64,000 nt of DNA from NCBI GenBank assembly GCA_900315665.1, contig OMZX01000001.1, positions 1 through 64,000 on the forward strand. The letters are read 5' to 3'. The notes beneath the pieces were generated by a model. That model made no database searches and had not been told where the DNA came from. It saw only the letters and a program-made list of their open reading frames with translations. Positions 54,372 to 63,410 of this stretch are shown here, in pieces (positions within the stretch are counted from its first letter, which is position 1; every line of letters begins with the position of its first letter). The DNA is from an uncultured Eubacteriales bacterium. GTDB lineage: Bacteria > Bacillota > Clostridia > Lachnospirales > Lachnospiraceae. The translations under genes were made by a program, and so were the position numbers.

Positions 54372-56561
54372 TTATGCAGAAGCCTTCGCGGCCTTTGTAT
54401 CTTTTTCGATGAGCTTCTCGACATCGCTCGAAAGGTCTGTTGCTTCGTGGTACGGTCTTACGAGGCCCCAGATGCCGAGTACGACGAGGGCGATGGCTAC
54501 GATCGTGAAGATGCCGAAGTGTGCTTCACCGGTTGCAAGTCCTGCAAACTGGAAGATGACAAGTGCTACGCAGTATGCAAGTCCGCACTCCCAGCCGATG
54601 GCTCTCCAGGTCCACTTTGCGTTGTTCATTTCACGCTTGATGGCACCTATCGCTGCGAAGCAAGGTGCGCAGAGGAGGTTGAAGGCAAGGAAGCTATAGC
54701 CTGCTGCCGGGCCGCCGAAATAAGCACGTACGTTCTCCCAGATCTGGTCGCCAGCCTCGGCGAGCTCCTCAGCACCCTGATAGTGGAAGAGAATACCGAA
54801 GGTACCTACGACGTTCTCCTTTGCGATAAGACCAGTAACGGCTGCAACGGCTGCCTTCCAGTCTGCCCAGCCAAGCGGTACGAAGATCCATGCAATCGCA
54901 TTACCGATTGCAGCAAGGATGGAGTTATCCATATCATCAACCATGCCAAAGCCTCCTTCAAAGCCAAAGCTTGACAGGAACCATACGAGGATGGTTGCGA
55001 GAAGGATGACAGAGCCGGCCTTCTTTACGAAGGAAGAACCACGCTCATACATGGACTTAAGGATGTCAATAGCTCTCGGCATATGATAAGCAGGAAGCTC
55101 CATGACAAACGGAGCCGGCTCACCAGCGAAGGCCTTTGTCTTTTTAAGGACGATACCGGAGAAGATGATCGCTGCGATACCAAGGAAGTAAGCTGACGGT
55201 GCTACCCAGCTTGCGCCGCCGAAAACCGAACCTGCAAGAAGTGCGATGATCGGAAGCTTTGCAGAGCACGGGATGAAGGTCGTCGTCATGATAGTCATCC
55301 GTCTGTCACGCTCGTTCTCGATCGTTCTTGATGCCATGACACCCGGCACACCGCAGCCTGTACCGATCAGCATCGGGATGAAGGACTTGCCAGAAAGACC
55401 GAACTTACGGAAAATTCTATCCATGACGAAGGCAATTCTTGCCATGTAGCCGCACTGCTCAAGGATTGCAAGGAAGAAGAACAGCACCAGCATCTGCGGC
55501 AGGAAGCCAAGGACTGCACCGACACCGGCGATGATACCATCGACGACAAGGCCCTCAAGCCATGGGGATACATTCATCGCTTCCAGTGCACCAGAGACTG
55601 CCGGCGGAACGATTTCACCGAAAAGAACATCGTTCACCCAGTCAGTGCCGGCTGTACCGATCGTAGAAATCGACATATAATATACGAACCACATGATCGC
55701 TGCAAAGATTGGCAGTGCAAGGATACGGTTCGTTACGATGGAATCGATACGGTCTGAAAGGCTCATCTGACCCTTGTGCTTCTTGGTATAGCACTTATCG
55801 ATGATGCCCTGGATGTAGGTATACCGCTCGTCCGTAATGATGGACTCTGCATCATCATCCTTTGCGGTCTCAACCTCCTTGATGATGGACTCGACATCGA
55901 CATTCCGGCCATCAGCTTTCATCTCGTTACGGATCTTATCATCACGCTCGAACAGCTTGACTGCGAAGAAACGCTTCTCACCATCTGGAACATAATCCGT
56001 AATCTTGTCCTCGATCTGTGTGATGGCTGCCATCACATCGTCGGAAAACTTGTGTACAACCTCCGGGATGCCGGTCTTCGCTTCCTTGATCGCAAGCTCA
56101 GCGGCTTCCTTGATACCGGTGCCCTTGAGTGCAGAAATCTTCACGGCCTTGCAGCCCATATACTTCTCGAGCTCTTCGAGACGGATCTCATCACCCTGCT
56201 TGTCAACGACGTCCATCATGTTGACCGCCATCACAACCGGGATGCCAAGCTCCTTGAGCTGTGTGGTGAGGTACAGGTTTCTCTCAAGATTCGTACCGTC
56301 GACGATATTAAGAATCGCATCCGGTCTTGTGTTAATGAGATAGTTTCTTGCAACTACCTCCTCCAGTGTATACGGAGAAAGTGAATAAATACCAGGAAGA
56401 TCGGCAATGACAACATCATTGTGTCCCTTAAGCTTTCCTTCCTTCTTCTCTACTGTTACACCCGGCCAGTTACCGACATACTGATTTGCGCCGGTCAACT
56501 GATTAAATAATGTTGTCTTACCGCAGTTCGGATTACCTGCTAATGCTATCGTAATTCCCAT
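54372..56561 (-). CDS. feoB: Ferrous iron transporter FeoB
   Basis: 729 aa. N-terminal G domain with G1 GNPNCGKTTLFN (8-19), G3 DLPGIYSL and NMMD (G4), a helical spacer, then membrane core with two Gate motifs (IGTGCGVPGVMASRTIENERDRR and FIPCSAKLPIIALL). It imports Fe2+, opened by GTP use of the G domain. Standard full length. Preceded by two feoA genes. Confidence 0.97.
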   Translation of the reverse strand: MGITIALAGNPNCGKTTLFNQLTGANQYVGNWPGVTVEKKEGKLKGHNDVVIADLPGIYSLSPYTLEEVVARNYLINTRPDAILNIVDGTNLERNLYLTTQLKELGIPVVMAVNMMDVVDKQGDEIRLEELEKYMGCKAVKISALKGTGIKEAAELAIKEAKTGIPEVVHKFSDDVMAAITQIEDKITDYVPDGEKRFFAVKLFERDDKIRNEMKADGRNVDVESIIKEVETAKDDDAESIITDERYTYIQGIIDKCYTKKHKGQMSLSDRIDSIVTNRILALPIFAAIMWFVYYMSISTIGTAGTDWVNDVLFGEIVPPAVSGALEAMNVSPWLEGLVVDGIIAGVGAVLGFLPQMLVLFFFLAILEQCGYMARIAFVMDRIFRKFGLSGKSFIPMLIGTGCGVPGVMASRTIENERDRRMTIMTTTFIPCSAKLPIIALLAGSVFGGASWVAPSAYFLGIAAIIFSGIVLKKTKAFAGEPAPFVMELPAYHMPRAIDILKSMYERGSSFVKKAGSVILLATILVWFLSSFGFEGGFGMVDDMDNSILAAIGNAIAWIFVPLGWADWKAAVAAVTGLIAKENVVGTFGILFHYQGAEELAEAGDQIWENVRAYFGGPAAGYSFLAFNLLCAPCFAAIGAIKREMNNAKWTWRAIGWECGLAYCVALVIFQFAGLATGEAHFGIFTIVAIALVVLGIWGLVRPYHEATDLSSDVEKLIEKDTKAAKASA

Positions 56562-56573
56562 TTCTCTACTCCT

Positions 56574-56816
56574 TTACTTATCCTCGATTTCTACCATAGC
56601 CGCATCCTCTTTCCGTACGGAAAGCTCATAACCGCGGACTGTGATTTCAACCGGATCGCCAAGAGGAGCTACCTTACGTACATGAAGCGGCGTACCCTTC
56701 GTGATACCCATATCCATGATTCTTCTCTTCACGGCACCCTGACCGGTGATCTTCGTAACGACACAATCCTCACCAGGATTCACATCTCTTAAACTTCTCA
56801 CTTTCTCCTCCTTCAA
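56574..56816 (-). CDS. feoA: FeoA-type protein (adjacent to feoB)
   Basis: 80 aa. SH3-like FeoA fold: VVTKITGQGAVKRRIMDMGITKGTPLHVRKVAPLGDPVEITVRGYELSVRKEDA. Small cytoplasmic partner needed for FeoB activity. Ends 12 nt before feoB. Confidence 0.94.
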   Translation of the reverse strand: MKEEKVRSLRDVNPGEDCVVTKITGQGAVKRRIMDMGITKGTPLHVRKVAPLGDPVEITVRGYELSVRKEDAAMVEIEDK

Positions 56817-56931
56817 ACCAGTCTGATTCCAATGCTTCCTTCAGCCTCATTCCATGTAGAACATCAAAGATCGCTCGGCCTTAAAAGCCTTCTTCCGTCC
56901 TATTCCTCAGGAAGCAACGAGCCATCTGTCC

Positions 56932-57144
56932 TTAAACCATCACACGTCTGGCCATGGCACTATCGAGGGCAAGCCTTGCTTCCTTCACCTGCACGATCAT
57001 GTTGCCATTGATTGCGGAAACGATCTTTACCTTTCCGCCCGTATAAAACCCAAGATTACCAAGGAAATGCTGGATTTTCTCATTTCCGGTAATCTTCTTT
57101 ACTTCATATTCCGTTCCGGCTTCACCCATCGTTAACGGCATCAT
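56932..57144 (-). CDS. feoA: FeoA-type protein (first of two)
   Basis: 70 aa from the ATG at 57144, which has AAGGAGG 5 nt upstream (an alternative ATG lies at the next codon). MPLTMGEAGTEYEVKKITGNEKIQHFLGNLGFYTGGKVKIVSAINGNMIVQVKEARLALD is the FeoA fold. Two FeoA-like genes in one feo operon are common in Clostridia. Confidence 0.92.
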   Translation of the reverse strand: MMPLTMGEAGTEYEVKKITGNEKIQHFLGNLGFYTGGKVKIVSAINGNMIVQVKEARLALDSAMARRVMV

Positions 57145-57270
57145 TGTGCCTCCTTCCGCGCTGTATTGCCTTTTCTTACTCAATATGCTAGGTTAAAGGT
57201 AATGGCGTTCCTAACTATGCTAACTTTCTTAAATTGCATCGATAGGATTCGCTAGTCCTTTGACCTATAT

Positions 57271-57300
57271 AAGTTATCACTAACTAACTTTTAATGTCAA
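57271..57300 (-). promoter_or_regulatory. Promoter of feoA-feoA-feoB
   Basis: Minus-strand TTGACA, 18-nt spacer, TAACTT. One arm of the inverted repeat (57282-57292) lies in the spacer. Confidence 0.55.
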
Positions 57301-57324
57301 GAGTTTGGCAGTAAAAAGTTAGTT
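57282..57324. promoter_or_regulatory. Probable metal-repressor operator between feo and the DtxR-type gene
   Basis: Perfect 11-bp inverted repeat AACTAACTTTT (57282-57292) and AAAAGTTAGTT (57314-57324) in the divergent intergenic region, overlapping the feo promoter. More TTAG/CTAA words occur at 57183-57235. Fits a DtxR/MntR-type metal repressor site. Confidence 0.6.
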
Positions 57325-57356
57325 AAATCTTACTTTTAAATAAAAAGAGGTTCGCT

Positions 57357-57803
57357 ATGAAAGCTTATGAGACACACGAATCATCAGAAAATTATCTTGA
57401 GAGTATCCTGATGCTCTCGATGGATCATCACGTCGTCCGCTCGATTGACATCGCAAATATGCTCGGCTTCTCGAAGCCATCCGTATCCGTTGCGATGAAG
57501 CATCTCCGCGAAGAGGGCCAGATCTCGGTCGACCAGAATGGCTACATCCGCCTCACAAAGGCCGGCATGGAAATCGCCCGCTCGACCTATGAGAAGCACG
57601 TCCTTATCACAAACGTCCTCGTGGAGCTCGGTGTTAATGCCTACACCGCCGGCCAGGACGCCTGCCGGATCGAGCATGTCCTGAGCCCGGAGTCCTTCAC
57701 GAAAATCAAAGAGAGCTACCTTTCCTCTCACAATGGCAAATCCGACGCCATAAAGGCCATCGAAGACTTCGAGAAATCCTACAAAACCAGCGACCCGGAA
57801 TAA
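57357..57803 (+). CDS. DtxR/MntR-family metal-dependent repressor
   Basis: 148 aa. N-terminal winged helix (about 8-70: SSENYLESILMLSMDHHVVRSIDIANMLGFSKPSVSVAMKHLREEGQISVDQNGYIRLTKAG in pieces) and a dimer domain with metal-type residues (ENYLESI, QDACRIEHVLS, H). Divergent from feo, so it likely represses iron or manganese uptake. No C-terminal SH3 domain, as in MntR. Confidence 0.9.
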   Translation: MKAYETHESSENYLESILMLSMDHHVVRSIDIANMLGFSKPSVSVAMKHLREEGQISVDQNGYIRLTKAGMEIARSTYEKHVLITNVLVELGVNAYTAGQDACRIEHVLSPESFTKIKESYLSSHNGKSDAIKAIEDFEKSYKTSDPE

Positions 57804-57814
57804 CAATACCGGAC

Positions 57815-57882
57815 GCGGACAGAGCTATCGGAAAATGCAGAAGCCCCTCCCGGCTTCTGCATTTTCCGATAGCTCTGTCCGC
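57815..57882. repeat. Perfect 30-31 bp hairpin H3 between convergent genes
   Basis: 57815-57844 is the exact reverse complement of 57853-57882, with an 8-nt middle (CCCTCCCG whose ends also pair). It lies between the DtxR-type gene stop and the lipoprotein stop. No U-run on either side. Confidence 0.9.
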
Positions 57883-57885
57883 TGT

Positions 57886-58695
57886 TTAGTTTATGTAATT
57901 CACGTATGTGTTGTTCTCGAACTGCAGATGACCGTAGGCGTACATGTAGTTCCAGGTGCCGTCGGAGAGCTCGACGGGATTTTCGAATTCGTAGCCGATC
58001 CAAGCCTCCTTTGAGAGGTTAAACTTATAATGATCGCCGACGAAGACAATCGCCGGGAGATGGGTATAGCTGTGGAAGATGAGTCCGGTGACATCGGTGA
58101 TCCCGTCTCTCGTCCAGTAGACATTGACCGCGAGGTCCTTTCCTGCCCTATTGGTGATATCGACGAAGCGGACCTTCTCAGGATGGCGTCCTTCGACGGC
58201 ATAGTCATAGAAGCTCTCTGTTTTATAGCCATTTCCCTGATAGAAGCGGAGATTTTCGCCGTCATAGGAAAGTGCGATGACCTCCTTATGGCCGTCACCG
58301 TCATAATCATCATAGCTATAGTGAAGGATTTCCTCGGAGATATTCCGCGACAGCTGCCCGAGGATTTCCTCGAGTGAATAGTCCTCGCCGGGACCTTTTT
58401 CATTTTCGCTATCAGCATCCTCCTCAGTCTCCGGTGCCGGTCCATCGACACCTCCGGGCCCGGCTTCATCTGTAGAAGCACTGTACGGCTCCGTGCTGGT
58501 GATGCCATCCGGAATTGTGATTTCCGCGGCTGTTGTCTCTGCCGCAGTAGTAGTCTCACCAACCACTTCACCCATCGTGCGATCCGCATGTCGAGCCAGC
58601 AGACCGCAACCCGTCAAGATGAGGCAAGCCGCCGTAATTAAAAGCAACAGCCCTATATGATTTTTTTCTTTTTCAGTCTCAACATTTTGTCTCAT
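57886..58695 (-). CDS. Secreted lipoprotein of unknown function
   Basis: 269 aa from the ATG at 58695, with AGGAG upstream; the frame opens 8 codons earlier. Charged start, hydrophobic core and lipobox LILTGCG, then a Thr/Glu/Asp-rich linker (about 40-90) and a compact domain (about 100-269) with YDDYDGDGHKEVIALSYDG, an EF-hand-like D-x-D-x-D loop seen in FG-GAP/VCBS-like proteins. Held on the outside of the membrane. Function unknown. Confidence 0.75.
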   Translation of the reverse strand: MRQNVETEKEKNHIGLLLLITAACLILTGCGLLARHADRTMGEVVGETTTAAETTAAEITIPDGITSTEPYSASTDEAGPGGVDGPAPETEEDADSENEKGPGEDYSLEEILGQLSRNISEEILHYSYDDYDGDGHKEVIALSYDGENLRFYQGNGYKTESFYDYAVEGRHPEKVRFVDITNRAGKDLAVNVYWTRDGITDVTGLIFHSYTHLPAIVFVGDHYKFNLSKEAWIGYEFENPVELSDGTWNYMYAYGHLQFENNTYVNYIN

Positions 58696-58763
58696 ACAGC
58701 TCCTGCTGCCCACATACATTCTCTTGAAGTATAGTCAGGATATAAAGTCAAATCCGTCTGGCC

Positions 58764-59015
58764 TCACACCTCACCATCCGAAAGCTCATCCTTCTCATCG
58801 GTAAAATGCCCGCTGTCGTCGAAGCCAGGCAGATGGCCGATGGACTGGTGCTGTACCATCCGATATTCATCATTCGAGTGCCAGTACGGACAGGCCCTCC
58901 TTCGGCTGCCCCACATGTGGGCCATGTCATCCTCATCGATATCCGCACTGCAGTCCCATTCATCCGTCTCATCATCATAGACGTAATTCGAACACATTTC
59001 ACATTCTGACATCAT
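58764..59015 (-). CDS. Small Cys-rich cytosolic protein, DUF6472-like
   Basis: 83 aa. ECEMCSNYVYDDETDEWDCSADIDEDDMAHMWGSRRRACPYWHSNDEYRMVQHQ in parts gives C-xx-C ... C ... C, a possible metal site common to small Lachnospiraceae proteins. It begins right at the nth stop (TAGATG), so it is co-transcribed with nth. Role unknown. Confidence 0.75.
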   Translation of the reverse strand: MMSECEMCSNYVYDDETDEWDCSADIDEDDMAHMWGSRRRACPYWHSNDEYRMVQHQSIGHLPGFDDSGHFTDEKDELSDGEV

Positions 59016-59768
59016 CTAATCCTTCTTTAGCCGAAGCACGTTTTTCTCTTCAGCTTTATGTATCGATTTCTTTCCCTTCGTCACCTTAGCTCTGGTACTG
59101 GTAAGGCGCTCCTTATCATTGCAGGACGGACACAGATCCTTGAGATAGCAGCTGTCGCACTGCGGCCTCGCTGACATGCAAATCGTCCGGCCAAGTGAAA
59201 TAATATGTGTATTCCAACGAATCCAGTATTCTTTAGGAAGTGTCTCCATCAGTTGAAACTCTGTCTTTGTAGGATCATTTGATTCGGCAAGGCCAAGCCG
59301 GTTCGAAATTCTCTTTACATGGGTATCGACGACGATGGATGGCTTATGATAGATGTTTCCGAGAATCAGATTGCCGGTTTTCCGGCCGACTCCCGGTAAA
59401 GAGGTCAGCTCCTCGATCGTATCCGGCACGATGCCATCGAACCGATCTAAAAGGTCCGTCGCACAGGCTTTGATATTCTTCGCTTTATTATGGTAAAAGC
59501 CGGTCGACTTAATATCCTCCTCAAGCTCTTCGAGCGGCACATCCCGGAAATCCTCAAGCTTCTTATACTTTTTCCAAAGCTTCTCCGTCACCATATTGAC
59601 CCGCGCATCGGTACACTGGGCGCTTAAGATCGTCGCAAAAAGAAGCTGCCATGCATTTTCACTATGAAGAAAGATCGGCGGTTCACTCCCATAGTGCGCA
59701 TCCAGCCGCTTCATGATCTCCCGGACTCTTGCTTCCCTTTTCTCATCCGTCTCGCCCTTAATAAACAT
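59016..59768 (-). CDS. nth: Endonuclease III
   Basis: 250 aa. Helix-hairpin-helix LPGVGRKTGNLIL with catalytic Lys, catalytic Asp in VDTHVKRISNRLG, and the 4Fe-4S cluster Cys set CMSARPQCDSCYLKDLC. It removes oxidised pyrimidines and cuts at the abasic site. The Lys-rich C-terminal tail is longer than usual. Confidence 0.96.
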   Translation of the reverse strand: MFIKGETDEKREARVREIMKRLDAHYGSEPPIFLHSENAWQLLFATILSAQCTDARVNMVTEKLWKKYKKLEDFRDVPLEELEEDIKSTGFYHNKAKNIKACATDLLDRFDGIVPDTIEELTSLPGVGRKTGNLILGNIYHKPSIVVDTHVKRISNRLGLAESNDPTKTEFQLMETLPKEYWIRWNTHIISLGRTICMSARPQCDSCYLKDLCPSCNDKERLTSTRAKVTKGKKSIHKAEEKNVLRLKKD

Positions 59769-59840
59769 ATCCTGCCTCCTGTTTTACAAAATATTGAGTC
59801 AATCCATGGAGGTCAACCGCAGAATGTAAGCATTGTGCGA

Positions 59841-60338
59841 TTAGAGCTCGAGCGTCACCTGCCTGCCGGACGGCTGATACTGATAGTAGCGGACACCGGC
59901 GGCATCAAGCATCCGGCGGGATGCTCTCGTTGCATCCGTGTCGTGATACTTGTCGTCCTTGAAGACAAGTGTCCGGATGCCGGACTGGATCAGCGCCTTC
60001 GCGCATTCATTGCACGGGAAAAGCGTCACATACATCTTGCAGCCCTCAAGCGAGCCGCCGCGATAATTAAGGATTGCGTTCAGCTCGGCATGGGTGGAGT
60101 AATAATATTTTGCGTTGAACGGGTCATCCGTCGCGTGAATCTTCGTCCACGGAAAGTCATCATCCGAGCAGCCGTGCGGGAAGCCATTGTAGCCCATCGA
60201 AAGAATCTTGTTCTCCGGGCTCACGATGCAGGCGCCGACCTGTGTATTCGGATCCTTCGAGCGAAGGGCGGACATCTCCGCCACGCCCATGAAATATTCG
60301 TCCCAGGTGATATAATCTTTTCTCTTCCCGCTTTCCAT
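59841..60338 (-). CDS. dCMP deaminase (ComEB family)
   Basis: 165 aa from the ATG at 60338, which has GGGAG upstream; the frame opens 17 codons earlier. Zinc site HAE (83-85) with PCNEC (108-112), and the family signature DYITWDEYFMGVAEMSALRSKDPNTQVG. It converts dCMP to dUMP for dTMP synthesis. Related to ComEB of B. subtilis. Confidence 0.92.
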   Translation of the reverse strand: MESGKRKDYITWDEYFMGVAEMSALRSKDPNTQVGACIVSPENKILSMGYNGFPHGCSDDDFPWTKIHATDDPFNAKYYYSTHAELNAILNYRGGSLEGCKMYVTLFPCNECAKALIQSGIRTLVFKDDKYHDTDATRASRRMLDAAGVRYYQYQPSGRQVTLEL

Positions 60339-60518
60339 TTCGACTCCCTTCTGATATTTCTCTGCCACAGGCTTTTCGTCTGTCCTCACATCAATTTAGT
60401 TCAATATGTCCCTTTAAGATTAGCATGTCCCGTGCCGCTGGACGCAAAGCCGACTGCAAGCATGTCCTCATGCCACCATAAAGGGCCGACTGCGAACATG
60501 CCCTCATGCTACCATAAC

Positions 60519-61628
60519 TCAGTCAGCGAGAAGCTCCGTCATGCCGGCAGCCTTCCGCATTCGGTTCATGAGTGCAAACCCTACCCCTCTGTCGCTATAG
60601 CTCTCAGCATAGATCTGATCAACGCCATCCATGTCAAACTCCCGGAGAATCCGGAACAGCTCATGCGTCATCGAAAGCGGCTTCTGCCGTGAGCCGATCA
60701 CACGGATATCGACATCACTTCCGTGCACCTTCGCCTGATAGCGGGCTACTGTCTCTGCGCAGCAGATCACACCGACACGAAGTCCCTTCGCGATGTCCTC
60801 TTCAACCATCGTCCGGATGCATGCGGCGACCTTTTCATCGGCAATCCGCCGTTCCTCCTCCGTCACCACATAATCCTTGTCCTTAAGAAGCTTCGTCGTC
60901 ACAAGCGCCATCTTCGCATTCGGCGCATAATGCCGGTATTTCATGCCGGGAGCCTTCGGATGCACACCTTCGGACACACCGCCGGCGATGATGGCCGGAT
61001 CCACGACGACCTCTCTTCCAAGTGTCTCCGACAGCTCCTCGAGCGTCACAGCGCCAGGTCTTAAGAGCGTCGGCGTATCGCCTGACAGATCGATGATCGT
61101 CGATTCGACGCCAATGCCTACAGGTCCGTCATCGAGGATCATATCGATTTTTCCGGAAAGGTCATGCAGCACATGCTCGGCCTCGGTCGGGCTCGGCTTA
61201 CCGGAGGTGTTTGCACTCGGTCCTGCGATCGGGACGCCGGAAGCCTTGATAAACCGGAGTGTGAGACGGTTCTCCGGACACCGGAGCGCGACCGTATCAA
61301 GCCCGCCCGTCGTTTCATGCGGTACGATTTCCGCCTTCGGCAGGATGATCGTAAGCGGTCCCGGCCAGAAGGTCTCCATAAGAAGCCGCGCCTCTTTTGG
61401 AAATGCCGACACCAGCGGCTCGACCTCTTCGATACAGGAGACATGGACGATCAGCGGATTATCGGAGGGTCTTCCCTTCGCCGCGTAGATTTTTCTCGAG
61501 GCATCCGGGTCGAGGGCATTGCCGCCGAGACCATACACCGTCTCTGTCGGAAATGCCACGAGGCCGCCACGCTGTATGATCGTCGCAGCCTCCTCGATGC
61601 CATCCATTCCCTTCACGATTGTTTCCAT
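60519..61628 (-). CDS. Threonylcarbamoyl-AMP synthase, Sua5 type
   Basis: 369 aa. YrdC domain (about 1-200) with GGLVAFPTETVYGLGGNALD, SDNPLIVHVS and GPSANTSGKPSPT, then a PGMKYRHYAP linker and a C-terminal Sua5 domain. It makes the TC-AMP used for t6A in tRNAs reading ANN codons. Second gene after the GH18 gene on the same strand. Confidence 0.95.
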   Translation of the reverse strand: METIVKGMDGIEEAATIIQRGGLVAFPTETVYGLGGNALDPDASRKIYAAKGRPSDNPLIVHVSCIEEVEPLVSAFPKEARLLMETFWPGPLTIILPKAEIVPHETTGGLDTVALRCPENRLTLRFIKASGVPIAGPSANTSGKPSPTEAEHVLHDLSGKIDMILDDGPVGIGVESTIIDLSGDTPTLLRPGAVTLEELSETLGREVVVDPAIIAGGVSEGVHPKAPGMKYRHYAPNAKMALVTTKLLKDKDYVVTEEERRIADEKVAACIRTMVEEDIAKGLRVGVICCAETVARYQAKVHGSDVDIRVIGSRQKPLSMTHELFRILREFDMDGVDQIYAESYSDRGVGFALMNRMRKAAGMTELLAD

Positions 61629-61645
61629 TTTCCAATTTCCTCCTT

Positions 61646-63397
61646 TTAAGAATTACCGGAGTAGGCATTGTTGAGATCTAAAATCTGCCAGATATCAGTG
61701 CCTGCCTGGCCGAGCTTCCACGCAGCGACACCGCCGACATCAGAGAGCCGGATCTTTTCAAGCTTAAGCTTGAGAGAATCGCTGTCCTCCATCCAGACCT
61801 TCTTTAGTTCATCGCCGTCCTGGATCTCACCATAATGCTGTCCGAGCGTGTCATCCCAGGTGAGCTTCACCTTCTTCCGTTCAGCCCAGTCAAGTGCATC
61901 CGTGAGACTAAGCGCCTGTGAGGAAGTCGAGCCATCCTTCGCCGTGATCCAGACGCGTGTATAGAAGGGCACTGCGATGATGAGACGCCCTGCATCCATC
62001 ACCTTCGTTCCCTCCGAGATGCCGCGTTCCACATAGGAGATGGACGAAACAGAGCCCTCGGAGCCGCCCGCATAATGCTCATCATAGCACATCATGATCA
62101 CATAATCGCAGCAGTTTCCGAGCTCTTCGAGATCATAATGGCTGTTAAAATCAAACGGCACGTAGGTATCGGCGGATAGGATGATGCCGGCCTTTCTCGT
62201 CGCGACAGAAAGCTCCCGCATAAACTGCACATAGCTCCGCCCTGCGCTCTCCGGGATGCTTTCGAAATCGATGTTTAAGCCGTCGAGACCTGCGTCCTTT
62301 GCAAGCGTGATAAGTCGCTCAATCAGTGCCTGCCGCTTTTCCTCACTGCTTAAAAATACCGTCGAATCAACACCTGTGATATCAAAGTTATTTACAGTTG
62401 CCCAGACCTGACAGTTTCTCGCATGTGCCCTTTCGACATAGGCGGGATCCGCGATCGAGCTCACATCGCCGTCGCTTGAGCTCATCACGAACCAGGTCGG
62501 TGCGATTACATTCATCGTAACCGCCGGATCAATCACGCTATCCACATACTGGTTGGCATCCGCCTTCATGACCTGATGGAAGCCGACGACTGCCTTTGCC
62601 CCGTTCGGAAGCAGCTTATGCGTCCATTCGGGCTCTGTATAGCTGCTTTCCGGCGTCACGTTTTTCTTATCGCCGATTCGCTTGTTCCGAACATAGCCGA
62701 TAAAGCCGTCCTCGGTCTCGACCTTGCTCCAGTTCTCCATGGCCTCGAGGATCCGGACCTTACTGCCAGCCTCTAGTGTTGTAAGCACCTCCGATTTGAT
62801 GCCGCCGCGTACCCGGACCGCCTCCGTCTTCTGGATCGTGCCCTCGGTGTAAGCATTATAATCATCCCATATGAAGATGCGCTTATTGTCTGACTCGACA
62901 TAGCTTGTGAAGCGGAGCTTCGTATAGAGTTCGACGAGCTTTATATTAAGATATAGATTTTCGGTACCGTTCCCTAGCTTCAGGTACGCCGTCGCACCGT
63001 CCGGCAGCGTCGCACTGACCGGATAGCTCACCGTCTCTGTCGGAAGGGTATAGAGAATCGCATCCTCCGTATCATCAAAATAGAACCGGCGGTTAAAGCG
63101 GGACATCACCCATTCATACGGAAGGAACACACCACCGTTCACGCACTGTGCGGTGACCTCTGTGCCATTTTCCTTCGCTTTCTCATCATTCACATAGATG
63201 GCGACCTGATCGCCCTCCACGCCGAAGTAATCCTTTAGCGATGCCTGTGTCTTGTTCGGCGCATATTTCTTTTCATAGTAATAGAACCCCGCCCCGCCGA
63301 TGAGGCAAAGAGCCAGTAAACAGATGATGAGCGGAAGCACATGCCGCCTTCCCTTCCGGGATCTGGATCTGTCCTTGAGACTATTCAGTTCTGCCAT
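61646..63397 (-). CDS. Membrane-anchored GH18 glycosidase with SH3 and copper-amine-oxidase-like domains
   Basis: 583 aa from the ATG at 63397 (GGTGGAGG upstream). Basic start and one membrane helix (about 23-42), a copper-amine-oxidase N-like domain (about 55-140), an SH3 domain (about 195-245), then a GH18 barrel with LDGLNIDFESIPE, the catalytic D-x-x-D-x-D-x-E (D about 376, E about 378). GH18 proteins with SH3 are usually peptidoglycan hydrolases (YaaH/YdhD-like). Outside-facing. It follows prfA by 13 nt. Confidence 0.88.
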   Translation of the reverse strand: MAELNSLKDRSRSRKGRRHVLPLIICLLALCLIGGAGFYYYEKKYAPNKTQASLKDYFGVEGDQVAIYVNDEKAKENGTEVTAQCVNGGVFLPYEWVMSRFNRRFYFDDTEDAILYTLPTETVSYPVSATLPDGATAYLKLGNGTENLYLNIKLVELYTKLRFTSYVESDNKRIFIWDDYNAYTEGTIQKTEAVRVRGGIKSEVLTTLEAGSKVRILEAMENWSKVETEDGFIGYVRNKRIGDKKNVTPESSYTEPEWTHKLLPNGAKAVVGFHQVMKADANQYVDSVIDPAVTMNVIAPTWFVMSSSDGDVSSIADPAYVERAHARNCQVWATVNNFDITGVDSTVFLSSEEKRQALIERLITLAKDAGLDGLNIDFESIPESAGRSYVQFMRELSVATRKAGIILSADTYVPFDFNSHYDLEELGNCCDYVIMMCYDEHYAGGSEGSVSSISYVERGISEGTKVMDAGRLIIAVPFYTRVWITAKDGSTSSQALSLTDALDWAERKKVKLTWDDTLGQHYGEIQDGDELKKVWMEDSDSLKLKLEKIRLSDVGGVAAWKLGQAGTDIWQILDLNNAYSGNS

Positions 63398-63410
63398 ACC
63401 GCCTCCACCT

